From: an uncultured Lachnospiraceae bacterium
GTDB lineage: Bacteria > Bacillota > Clostridia > Lachnospirales > Lachnospiraceae
Assembly (NCBI GenBank): GCA_905236615.1
Contig: CAJORC010000382.1
Location: 1-17,112, forward strand
Reading direction: 5' to 3'
DNA length: 17,112 bases
Shown piece by piece: positions 1 to 6,158 of the stretch. Each line of letters opens with the position of its first letter. The first letter of the stretch is position 1. The notes under the pieces were generated by a model. That model saw only the letters and a program-made list of their open reading frames with translations. It was not told the DNA's origin and ran no database searches. The position numbers and the translations under genes were made by a program.

Positions 1-14
1 CGGGCAGGCTTTTT
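1..14 (+). terminator. 3' half of an intrinsic terminator upstream of metQ (cut by window edge)
   Basis: The window opens with CGGGCAGGC followed directly by TTTTT, which is the descending arm and T-run of a rho-independent terminator; the ascending arm would lie before base 1. I see no convincing sigma-A promoter in the 76 bases between the T-run and the metQ start. The met operon may therefore be transcribed through this terminator, as in S-box (SAM) or Met T-box leaders that commonly control metNIQ operons in Firmicutes. It could equally be the terminator of an unrelated upstream gene. The rest of the leader contains the self-complementary CCGCGCGG and the metQ ribosome binding site GAGGAGG. 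Confidence 0.5.
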
Positions 15-90
15 AATGGCATGATGTAACACAACAAATCGACCGCGCGGTAACCGATAGCGGCGCAGAGATATAGAGGAGGAAATTATT

Positions 91-1005
91 ATGAAGAAAA
101 GCATCTTGAAGAAAATGGCACTGTTGGCAGGAACTGCAGCTTTCTCAATAATGATGACAACCGGATGCGGAAGTGAAGCACAGGCACAGACAAAAGAAGA
201 GACAGCAGCAGATGCAGGATCCGGTGAAGCTTCAACTGAAAGCACAGCAGATGATTCACAGTGGAAGCGTGACGAAAAAGGAAACATTCTTATAACAGGA
301 ATTGCAGATCTTACACCTCATTCAGAACTTATCGAGTTTGTAACTCCGAAACTGGCTGAGCAGGGATATACGGTTAAACTTGTTGCAACAGCAGCAGATT
401 CAACAACAAATGAGAAGACCCAGAACGGTGAGATAGATTTCAACTTCCACCAGCATCTTCCTTATCTTAATGAAGTAAATGAAACAAACGGATGGGATCT
501 GGTAAACGCAGGTGATATCCATGTGGAACCCATCACAGCATATTCCGATAAATACAGTTCGGCAGATGAAATTTCAGACGGTGACGTAATAGCGATCCCG
601 AATGATGAAACAAACGAGTACAGAGCTTTAAGAATTCTTGAAGATCAGGGACTTATAACACTTGATGCGGGAGTTAAGGATTCACTCAGGGCAAACGTAG
701 ACTCAATAACAGATAATAAAAAGAACCTTGAATTCGTGGAGATCGACAGCTATCAGATCATTCCCACAAAGGAAGATTACGATGTATTCGTTGTAAATAC
801 AAACAAGGCGCTTGAAGCTAATCTTAAGTCAAACAAGCTTTTCAGCGAAAGTGCAAAGGGCAATCCTTACGCTAACATAATCACAGTAAAGCCTGAGAAT
901 CTTAAGAATCCGGCTATCATTGCTCTTGTAGACGCACTTCGTTCTGATGAGACAAAGAAGTTCATCGAGGAAAAGTATAACGGAGCAGTTATTCCTGCAG
1001 AATAA
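91..1005 (+). CDS. metQ: MetQ/NlpA-family methionine-binding lipoprotein
   Basis: Substrate-binding component of a MetNIQ-type ABC importer, expected on the outer face of the membrane, where it captures methionine (D or L) for the MetI/MetN translocator. The 304-residue product starts with a lipoprotein signal peptide: KK residues, a hydrophobic stretch at about 9-22, and a lipobox ending TTGC with the lipidated Cys26. An Ala/Glu/Thr/Asp-rich linker follows (about 27-60). The NlpA domain then shows family landmarks such as NFHQHLPYLNE and the IPNDETNEYRAL segment. A GAGGAGG ribosome binding site lies about 8 bases before the ATG. Length and domain layout fit the family. It is the first gene of a metQ-metN-metI operon, 23 bases before metN. 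Ligand identity is inferred from family and operon; related NlpA proteins bind methionine derivatives or occasionally other ligands. Confidence 0.93.
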   Translation: MKKSILKKMALLAGTAAFSIMMTTGCGSEAQAQTKEETAADAGSGEASTESTADDSQWKRDEKGNILITGIADLTPHSELIEFVTPKLAEQGYTVKLVATAADSTTNEKTQNGEIDFNFHQHLPYLNEVNETNGWDLVNAGDIHVEPITAYSDKYSSADEISDGDVIAIPNDETNEYRALRILEDQGLITLDAGVKDSLRANVDSITDNKKNLEFVEIDSYQIIPTKEDYDVFVVNTNKALEANLKSNKLFSESAKGNPYANIITVKPENLKNPAIIALVDALRSDETKKFIEEKYNGAVIPAE

Positions 1006-1028
1006 TCCAGAAACAGGAGGTTTGATAT

Positions 1029-1844
1029 ATGAGTGACAGCATTATAATTCGTGGGTTAAAGAAAAGTTTTACAAGTCATGGATCTGAGACAGAAGTTTTG
1101 AAGGGAATAAATCTGTCAATAAAAAGCGGAGAAATATTTGGTATTATCGGTTTTTCAGGAGCAGGTAAATCTACTCTTGCAAGATGCATAAACAGGCTTG
1201 AGACACCGGACGAGGGCGAGGTTATAATAGACGGCGTAAACATTCTTTCATTATCAAAGAAAGAACTGCTTAAGACCAGAAAAAAAATCGGTGTCATATT
1301 TCAGAATTTCAATCTTTTCGAGGCAAAAACAGTATATAAAAACATAGCATATCCTCTTAAAATCAGCGGTATTTCCCGGAAAGAAAGAGATGAGAAAGTA
1401 AGGAAGATCGCAGAACTTGTAGGTCTCAGCGACAAGCTTGACGCTTATCCTGCCGGTCTGTCAGGGGGACAGAAACAACGCGTAGGTATTGCAAGAGCGC
1501 TTATAAATGATCCGGACATTCTTCTGAGTGATGAGGCAACCTCCGCTCTTGATCCTCAGACAACATTACAGATACTCGACCTTCTTAAAGAGATCAATAA
1601 AAAGACAGGAATAACGATCCTTATGATAACCCACGAATTAGATGCTATACGTTACTCCTGTGAAAGGATGGCCGTTCTGGAGGAAGGTCAGATCATAGAA
1701 AGCGGAGATGTTGATGAAATATTCAGCAATCCGAGCAGTCATACGGGAAAGCTCTTCTCAAAGGTTTTTAAACAGCTGCAGACAAAGGAAACGGACAGCC
1801 GTAAATTCATATTATATGCAAATAATGCAAGGAAGGTAATATGA
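1029..1844 (+). CDS. metN: Methionine ABC transporter ATP-binding protein, lacking the NIL domain
   Basis: Cytoplasmic ATPase of the MetNIQ importer. The 271-residue protein has a complete ABC cassette: Walker A GFSGAGKST (41-49), Q-loop FQNF (91-94), signature LSGGQ (144-148), Walker B ILLSDEATS (about 164-172) and H-loop His202. MetN proteins are usually about 340 residues because a C-terminal NIL (ferredoxin-like) domain binds cytosolic methionine and inhibits transport. Here the protein ends about 30 residues after the cassette, in a short basic tail (SRKFILYANNARKVI). The stop is followed after one base by the metI start, so there is no room for a frameshifted NIL remnant. A clear AGGAGG ribosome binding site precedes the ATG. 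Assignment to methionine rests on metQ and metI being adjacent. Confidence 0.9.
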   Translation: MSDSIIIRGLKKSFTSHGSETEVLKGINLSIKSGEIFGIIGFSGAGKSTLARCINRLETPDEGEVIIDGVNILSLSKKELLKTRKKIGVIFQNFNLFEAKTVYKNIAYPLKISGISRKERDEKVRKIAELVGLSDKLDAYPAGLSGGQKQRVGIARALINDPDILLSDEATSALDPQTTLQILDLLKEINKKTGITILMITHELDAIRYSCERMAVLEEGQIIESGDVDEIFSNPSSHTGKLFSKVFKQLQTKETDSRKFILYANNARKVI

Positions 1845-1845
1845 T

Positions 1846-2556
1846 ATGAGTCTTTTAGATAATCCATTCTGGCTGGTGGTCAAGTCATCATTTTCAGCCG
1901 CTATCTGGAAGGAAATATTTCCTTCAACAGTTGATACACTTTATATGACGCTGATCGCGTCACTGATAATGCTCGTTGGTGGTCTGCTGCTTGGCCTTCT
2001 GCTTACCGTTACGAATCCGGACGGACTTATTCCGGTCAAGATACCTTATCATGCAATCGGCTGGTTCGCAAACGTGCTGCGTTCTCTTCCCGAGATGATA
2101 ATGATAATACTTATGCTTCCTTTGGCAAGGCTTATATTCGGCCATTCATACGGATCCAATTCCTGCATAATCGCCATATCTGCAAGCTGTATTCCGATGT
2201 TTGGAAGACTGGTGGAAAGCAGTCTATTGGAGATCGATAAGGGAAAAATCGAAGCTGCAAAATCCATCGGGAGCAGTAACAGGCAGATCATATTTGAGAT
2301 ACTTATACCCGAAACACTTCCTTCTCTTATAAGGAATTACACATCCGCGATAATCACTATAGTTTCGATGACTGCACTTGCAGGAAATTTCGGAGCAGGA
2401 GGAATCGGGGACATCGCCGTAAGATATGGCTATCAGAGATTTATGCATGACAAACTTTTCGCATGTATCTATGTACTCGTGATACTTGTAATGACGATAC
2501 AGGGCAGTGGAAACCTTATCTCAAAGGGAATACTCAGAAAAAGACATCTGGTCTGA
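1846..2556 (+). CDS. metI: Methionine ABC transporter permease
   Basis: Membrane subunit of the MetNIQ importer, forming the translocation channel as a dimer. The 236-residue product shows about five hydrophobic segments. Its binding-protein-dependent transport domain includes the EAA-type loop that contacts the ATPase (EAAKSIGSSNRQIIFEILIPETLPSL, described as two motifs: EAAKSIGSSN and ILIPETLPSL). The segment MTALAGNFGAGGIGDIAVRYG is the conserved MetI C-terminal signature. It starts one base after the metN stop, with a GGAAGG-type ribosome binding site inside the end of metN, so translation is probably coupled. Length matches the family (about 215-235). It is the last gene of the operon; the downstream gap holds a large inverted repeat instead of an ordinary terminator. 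Confidence 0.93.
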   Translation: MSLLDNPFWLVVKSSFSAAIWKEIFPSTVDTLYMTLIASLIMLVGGLLLGLLLTVTNPDGLIPVKIPYHAIGWFANVLRSLPEMIMIILMLPLARLIFGHSYGSNSCIIAISASCIPMFGRLVESSLLEIDKGKIEAAKSIGSSNRQIIFEILIPETLPSLIRNYTSAIITIVSMTALAGNFGAGGIGDIAVRYGYQRFMHDKLFACIYVLVILVMTIQGSGNLISKGILRKRHLV

Positions 2557-2565
2557 ATAAATAAC

Positions 2566-2657
2566 AATAAACCTTCCTTTACTGTATTCAAAGGTTACAC
2601 CGAGCTTGCCGGGCTTGGGAGAATGTAATAAAATGAATACATAAAGGAAGGTTTATT
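2566..2657 (+). repeat. Long inverted repeat flanking the araC-type gene's promoter and covering its ribosome binding site
   Basis: The left arm (2566-2590) begins AATAAACCTTCCTTTA and ends TGTATTCA. The right arm (2634-2657) begins TGAATACA and ends TAAAGGAAGGTTTATT. They are complementary over 24 pairs with a single bulged base. The 43-base interior holds a good sigma-A promoter. The right arm carries the AAGGAAGG Shine-Dalgarno sequence of the next gene, whose ATG is at 2659. There is no T-run after the right arm, so it is not a standard intrinsic terminator. It could be a pair of operator half-sites for the regulator, or an RNA hairpin that hides the ribosome binding site on read-through transcripts from metI. 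Confidence 0.85.
2606..2634 (+). promoter_or_regulatory. Predicted sigma-A promoter of the AraC-family gene
   Basis: TTGCCG (2606-2611) and TAAAAT (2629-2634) are separated by exactly 17 bases. The predicted start of transcription, near 2641, would give a leader of about 18 bases that contains AAGGAAGG and only the right arm of the surrounding inverted repeat. Predicted by eye from consensus, not demonstrated. Confidence 0.6.
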
Positions 2658-2658
2658 T

Positions 2659-3600
2659 ATGCCCAAATCTAAGTACCCAATAGAATTCAGATACTATACG
2701 ATCCCGGCGGGAGAATATGTCATGTCTCTCTTAGGAAAGGGATGGGAGCGCGAATACGGAAATGATACCGGAATGACCCTGCATTTTCATAATTATATGG
2801 AGATAGGATTCTGTTACAGCGGCAGTGGACGGCTTATATTCAGAGACAAAGAGTATCGTTACAGCGGTGATATGTTTACGATAATACCGCCTTACATACC
2901 GCACACCACCATTTCTGACCAGGGAAACATCTGCAAGTGGGAGTTCCTCTATATTGACATGGATGAGTTCATCAGGAACAGGATGCAGATGAACAGCATT
3001 TTCGAAGACCATGTCATTTCCGCAATAAATAAAGAGGGGATGCTTTATGCGGTTGATAATAACAGAAAGCTTAGTCAGTATGTTCTGAATATAATTGATG
3101 AATGTCGTGAGGGAAAGCTTTATTATCAGGAATCTGTCAGCGGGCAGATATATTCCATGGTCATTGAGCTTCTGCGCAAGGATTCCGAGCAGAACCAGAA
3201 AACTCTCGATACAAAAACGGGACGAACGATAAAGGGTGTTTTTGATTACGTCAAGGCTCACTATCAGGAAGATATCAAGGTTGCAGACATGGCAAATGCC
3301 TGCGGACTCAGCGAAACACATTTCAGACGCGGCTTTGAGACCGTAATGAACATGAAGCCTGCGGATTATGTCAATTATGTAAGAATTGACATGGCCTGCA
3401 GACTGATAAGCAAGGAAGATCTTTCCATGGAACAGATCGCAATCAGGGTCGGCTACCAGTCACAGTCAACTTTTAACCGGAATTTTAAGCGAATAACACA
3501 GATGACGCCTTACCAGTGGAAAGCGGATGTCCGCAAAAACAATCATGAATTTCCGGGTTATGGCATAAGTGCCCTTCAGGGCTGGAATTTCCCGGAGTGA
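2659..3600 (+). CDS. AraC-family transcriptional regulator with cupin sensor domain
   Basis: Cytoplasmic DNA-binding regulator of 313 residues. The N-terminal half (about 38-105) is a cupin-like ligand domain: LHFHNYMEIGFCYSGSG, then GDMFTIIPPYIPH. The C-terminal AraC/XylS domain (about 190-292) contains two helix-turn-helix units: one around DIKVADMANACGLSETHFRR (205-224), the other around MEQIAIRVGYQSQSTFNRNF (257-276), followed by the typical MTPYQW. Ribosome binding site AAGGAAGG is 7 bases before the ATG and inside a large inverted repeat. Such cupin-AraC proteins commonly respond to sugars in gut and rumen Firmicutes, but no sugar gene is adjacent on this strand and the ligand is unknown. 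Its promoter position within the repeat suggests autoregulation. The next gene starts 33 bases downstream and may be co-transcribed. Confidence 0.93.
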   Translation: MPKSKYPIEFRYYTIPAGEYVMSLLGKGWEREYGNDTGMTLHFHNYMEIGFCYSGSGRLIFRDKEYRYSGDMFTIIPPYIPHTTISDQGNICKWEFLYIDMDEFIRNRMQMNSIFEDHVISAINKEGMLYAVDNNRKLSQYVLNIIDECREGKLYYQESVSGQIYSMVIELLRKDSEQNQKTLDTKTGRTIKGVFDYVKAHYQEDIKVADMANACGLSETHFRRGFETVMNMKPADYVNYVRIDMACRLISKEDLSMEQIAIRVGYQSQSTFNRNFKRITQMTPYQWKADVRKNNHEFPGYGISALQGWNFPE

Positions 3601-3633
3601 TATTTATTAATCATCATGCTCAAGGAGGTTGGA

Positions 3634-4491
3634 ATGAAAAAACGATCGATCTGCCTTACGCTAACAGGACTGGTTATTGTTATTGCAGCCCTTATATTTT
3701 TTGCAGTGAAAATGTCCGCCACAGGTCTTTCGACAAGTTCAGACCTAACGATAACAACTTTGAAGATCGGAAAAGCAGATGCCATCATCCTGCAGAATAA
3801 CGGGAAAAGCATGCTGATAGATACCGGTGAAGAGGAAGACGGCGAGGAGATCAAGGAATTCCTTAACGACAACGAAATAAAAAAGATAGATGCGCTGATA
3901 ATAACTCATTATGATAAAGACCATGTCGGAAGCGCAGATACGATAGTTGAAAATTTTGATATCGGAGATGTATATATCCCTGACTACGAAGGAAAGAGGG
4001 ACGAGTACTTAAGCTTCCTGAATGCGATGAATAATAAATCAATAGTCCCAAACAGACTTACAAAAAATGTAAATTTCAATCTGGGCAAAGCAGAAGTACT
4101 CATAGAACCTCCCCTGTCATACGAGGTACCGGAAGGCTTTGATGAGTATGACAATAACTTTTCTCTCATAACTACCGTTGTATATGGCGAAAACCGTTTT
4201 GTTTTCACCGGAGATGCCGAAGACAACCGGATTCGCGAATGGCTTGAAAACAGCGATATCAAGACCTGCGATCTCGTTAAAATGCCTCACCACGGAGTTT
4301 TCAGCTTCGAGCTGGAAAATATGCTACACAGGCTCAGTCCTGAATATGCCCTGATAACCGATTCCAGGAAAAACCCGGCAGATGACATTACTCTTGAAAT
4401 AATTGCCAATGCCGGTGCAGAAACATTTGAAACAAAAAATGGAAATATTACTGTGGTAGCTGACGGAAAAAAAGTCACTGTTTCACAATAG
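3634..4491 (+). CDS. Membrane-anchored ComEC/Rec2-type metallo-beta-lactamase-fold hydrolase
   Basis: A 285-residue protein. I chose the start at 3634 over an in-frame ATG at 3616 because AAGGAGG lies 5 bases before 3634, and the product then begins MKKR followed by a single membrane segment (about residues 6-26). The rest is a metallo-beta-lactamase fold of the type found at the C-terminus of the competence channel ComEC: HYDKDH (HxDxDH metal motif, about residues 92-97), FTGDAED (Asp about 194) and MPHHG (about 217-221). It lacks ComEC's channel and OB-fold parts. By topology the enzyme domain should be outside the cell, attached to the membrane. Related stand-alone proteins are annotated as hydrolases without proven substrate; nuclease or phosphodiesterase activity is possible. 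The 3' end overlaps the convergent lacI-type gene by 9 bases. Confidence 0.85.
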   Translation: MKKRSICLTLTGLVIVIAALIFFAVKMSATGLSTSSDLTITTLKIGKADAIILQNNGKSMLIDTGEEEDGEEIKEFLNDNEIKKIDALIITHYDKDHVGSADTIVENFDIGDVYIPDYEGKRDEYLSFLNAMNNKSIVPNRLTKNVNFNLGKAEVLIEPPLSYEVPEGFDEYDNNFSLITTVVYGENRFVFTGDAEDNRIREWLENSDIKTCDLVKMPHHGVFSFELENMLHRLSPEYALITDSRKNPADDITLEIIANAGAETFETKNGNITVVADGKKVTVSQ

Positions 4492-5481
4492 GATAGAGAG
4501 TTTATTTCCTGTGGTTTCCCTCTCAATTAATTCCACATCAAATTTACACTCGCGTGGGAAAGGTTTACCTTCTGCATAACTGCATAATACGTCTACCGCC
4601 ATATATCCCATCTCTCTGATGGGCTGCCTTATCGTCGTAAGCTCCGGCGTAACAAGACTGCTTAAATTTATATCATCAAATCCAATGATCTGAATGTCAT
4701 CGGGAACTCTTATTCCACGCTTCCTGAATACTTTATACGCTGATATGGCAACAATATCGTTCGCCGCAAAAACTCCGTCGGCATCGGGGAACTTATCCAG
4801 CATTTCCTCTGCCGCCCTTCGTCCCGCTTCAAAATCATAAGCCGTATCCACATATCTCAGTTCAAGACCATGCTCCCTGCAGACATCACTGTAACCCTTG
4901 AATCTGAGCACTCCGCTGGCATACTCCTGCGGTCCGCGCAGACATACTATTTTCCGGCATCCGCGATCATAAAGACACTGAGCCGCAAGTCTTCCGCCCT
5001 TGTAATGATCCGACTCAATAAATGCTATCTCACCGCAGTCGGCAAGATGACGGTCAACAACTATCACGGGAAGGTCTGACTCTGACAGCATTTTTCCCGT
5101 ATGTTCTCCATTTGTGATAAGAATGATACCGTCAGCTTTCATCTGCCCGAGCATCCGGATATTGCTGTGTTCCTTCTCCGTATTGTTTCCGGAACTGCAG
5201 AGTACAATATGATAGCCGCGGGTAAAAGCTTCATCTTCAATTACTTTTGCAAGTTCACTGAAGAATGGGTTTTCAATATTCGGTACGATCAGTCCCAGTA
5301 ATCCGGACGAATTTTTAAATAATGCACGGGCAAGTTTATTAGGCTGGAAGCCTGTCTCCTTTATCGCTTCCATAACCCTGTTCTTTTTTTCATCATCCAC
5401 ATTTGCAGTGCCGTTCATCACCCTCGAAACCGTGGCTGGTGAAACTCCCGCAATCCGGGCCACATCTCTGATCGTCGCCAT
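4483..5481 (-). CDS. LacI/GalR-family transcriptional regulator (RbsR-like)
   Basis: Sugar-responsive DNA-binding repressor of 332 residues, normal for the family. The N-terminal LacI helix-turn-helix is textbook (TIRDVARIAGVSPATVSRVMNG, residues 3-24), followed by the hinge region (GFQPNKLARALF). A periplasmic-binding-protein-like effector domain runs from about residue 60 (LLGLIVPNIENPFFSELAKV) to about 320, including the DGVFAANDIVA and IIGFDDINLSSLVTPELTTI segments. The ribosome binding site TAGGAG lies 7-8 bases before the ATG. The nearest relic upstream is a decayed ribose-permease gene on the same strand, so ribose or a related sugar is a reasonable but unproven effector. No intact target operon is next to it; any targets must be elsewhere. 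It ends 9 bases inside the convergent hydrolase gene. Confidence 0.93.
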   Translation of the reverse strand: MATIRDVARIAGVSPATVSRVMNGTANVDDEKKNRVMEAIKETGFQPNKLARALFKNSSGLLGLIVPNIENPFFSELAKVIEDEAFTRGYHIVLCSSGNNTEKEHSNIRMLGQMKADGIILITNGEHTGKMLSESDLPVIVVDRHLADCGEIAFIESDHYKGGRLAAQCLYDRGCRKIVCLRGPQEYASGVLRFKGYSDVCREHGLELRYVDTAYDFEAGRRAAEEMLDKFPDADGVFAANDIVAISAYKVFRKRGIRVPDDIQIIGFDDINLSSLVTPELTTIRQPIREMGYMAVDVLCSYAEGKPFPRECKFDVELIERETTGNKLSILL

Positions 5482-5493
5482 AATCGTACTCCT

Positions 5494-5513
5494 ATAATAA
5501 CATCAGTTATTAT
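5494..5513 (-). promoter_or_regulatory. Palindrome just upstream of the lacI-type ribosome binding site
   Basis: ATAATAAC and GTTATTAT form a perfect 8-bp dyad around ATCA. It lies in the predicted leader about 10 bases before the start codon, next to TAGGAG. It could be an operator or a weak hairpin. It lacks the central CG typical of LacI-family operators, so autoregulation by the neighbouring repressor is only a possibility. Confidence 0.35.
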
Positions 5514-5559
5514 TTGACTAAACATTATTGGGTATACTTTTTTCCTCTGCTTCAATTAT

Positions 5560-5588
5560 ATTATATTACACCATTGCTTAAATCTAAA
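5560..5588 (-). promoter_or_regulatory. Predicted sigma-A promoter of the lacI-type gene
   Basis: On the minus strand TTTAGA (5583-5588) is followed after 17 bases by TATAAT (5560-5565). A second overlapping TATAAT lies five bases further downstream. The leader to the ATG at 5481 would be about 70 bases. The perfect palindrome GCTTTTAAAAGC (5589-5600) abuts the -35 box on its upstream side and may be an operator. Confidence 0.5.
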
Positions 5589-5631
5589 GCTTTTAAAAGC
5601 AGCGACAAAAAGACTCCCATATCTTGTAAAC

Positions 5632-5727
5632 GTCAGTTGTAGATAATAAACAAATCCAAACGCATTTTTCTTCAGTGCGGAGCAGTAGCACCGCACCGCG
5701 TCGGATTGTTCATTATCTACAACGTCA
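5632..5727. mobile_element. 88-bp MITE-like palindromic element with GTCA target-site duplication
   Basis: Terminal inverted repeats run 5636-5663 and 5698-5723. The outer 12 bases (GTTGTAGATAAT and its complement) match perfectly and the inner part matches with a few mismatches and gaps (AACAA, TCC, ACGC). The centre holds a second hairpin, GTGCGG (5675-5680) and CCGCAC (5691-5696). Exactly outside the repeats the same four bases, GTCA, occur on both sides (5632-5635 and 5724-5727), as expected of a transposition footprint. No coding capacity. It lies between the lacI-type gene and the rbsC relic. Alternatives are a REP-like element or a structured RNA; one copy cannot settle this. Confidence 0.55.
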
Positions 5728-5760
5728 ATTTCCAATATTATTCGTTAACGTTATCCTTAG

Positions 5761-6006
5761 TTATAAGCTTACGAATGTGCCCCAGATCCTTCCGCGTCCT
5801 CCGTTCATACTTGTTCCGCCAAGTCCGGAAATCGGTTTACCATCCATGAAGATCATCGTAAGTCCTCTGAATACTGTCATGGTGATAAGTGTTGCAATGA
5901 AAGGCTGAAGTCTGCCTTTCGTTACCAAAAGTCCGCTGACTGTTCCGAATGCCGTTCCTATAAGAAGTGCAAGGAGCATTGCGGGTCCTACCGGCATACC
6001 CCCGCT
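5761..6006 (-). pseudogene. rbsC: Degenerate ribose ABC transporter permease fragment (rbsC relic)
   Basis: The minus-strand reading frame encodes a piece of a ribose/sugar permease: GGMPVGPAMLLALLIGTAFG, then GLLVTKGRLQPFIATLITMT, then FRGLTMIFMDGKPISGLG. In RbsC this is the middle N-terminal part. The text then jumps directly to GTSMNGGRGRIWGTF, which in RbsC (for example GGTSLAGGKGRIVGT in E. coli) lies much nearer the C-terminus. About half of the protein has therefore been deleted internally, the N-terminus is missing, and the frame stops after FVSL. In another frame just beyond, ITKDNVNE-stop (ending 5738) may be the old C-terminal tail. There is no ribosome binding site or usable ATG. 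It is a relic of a sugar-uptake operon once near the LacI-type regulator. Comparison is from memory of RbsC. Confidence 0.8.
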
Positions 6007-6064
6007 TATATTTTTATTTGACGCGCGTAAAATAGATTGCAAATTAATGTAAGCATTTTGTTTA

Positions 6065-6117
6065 TATCATGTCAATTAAAACCAATCCCTTCTAAACATT
6101 TAATTGAAAACATGATA
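6065..6117. repeat. Inverted repeat upstream of the DUF853 ATPase gene
   Basis: TATCATGT-CAATTAAA (6065-6080) is matched by TTTAATTG-AAA-ACATGATA (6099-6117): 16 complementary pairs with a three-base bulge and an 18-base loop. It lies 42 bases upstream of the ATPase start. The right arm contains TTGAAA (6104-6109), a possible -35 box, but no convincing -10 follows. It may be an operator, a leader hairpin, or a remnant of the decayed locus. Confidence 0.6.
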
Positions 6118-6158
6118 AGATGGAATAAATCAAACATTTTTTAATTGGGGAGGCTGCT

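Noticed and set aside
15..90. A complete SAM riboswitch before metQ
   Set aside because: The visible leader contains no S-box core elements; any riboswitch would have to lie before base 1.
2731..3321. Minus-strand open frame of 196 codons opposite the AraC-type gene
   Set aside because: No ribosome binding site, low-complexity composition and complete overlap with a clear AraC-family gene.
5746..5753. TAACGTTA, a CG-centred palindrome resembling a LacI-family operator core
   Set aside because: Only 8 bp, inside the decayed rbsC tail and about 265 bases from the lacI-type start; too short to call.
5675..5927. Small plus-strand open frame across the MITE-like element and the rbsC relic
   Set aside because: It has no ribosome binding site and is antisense to the identifiable rbsC fragment.
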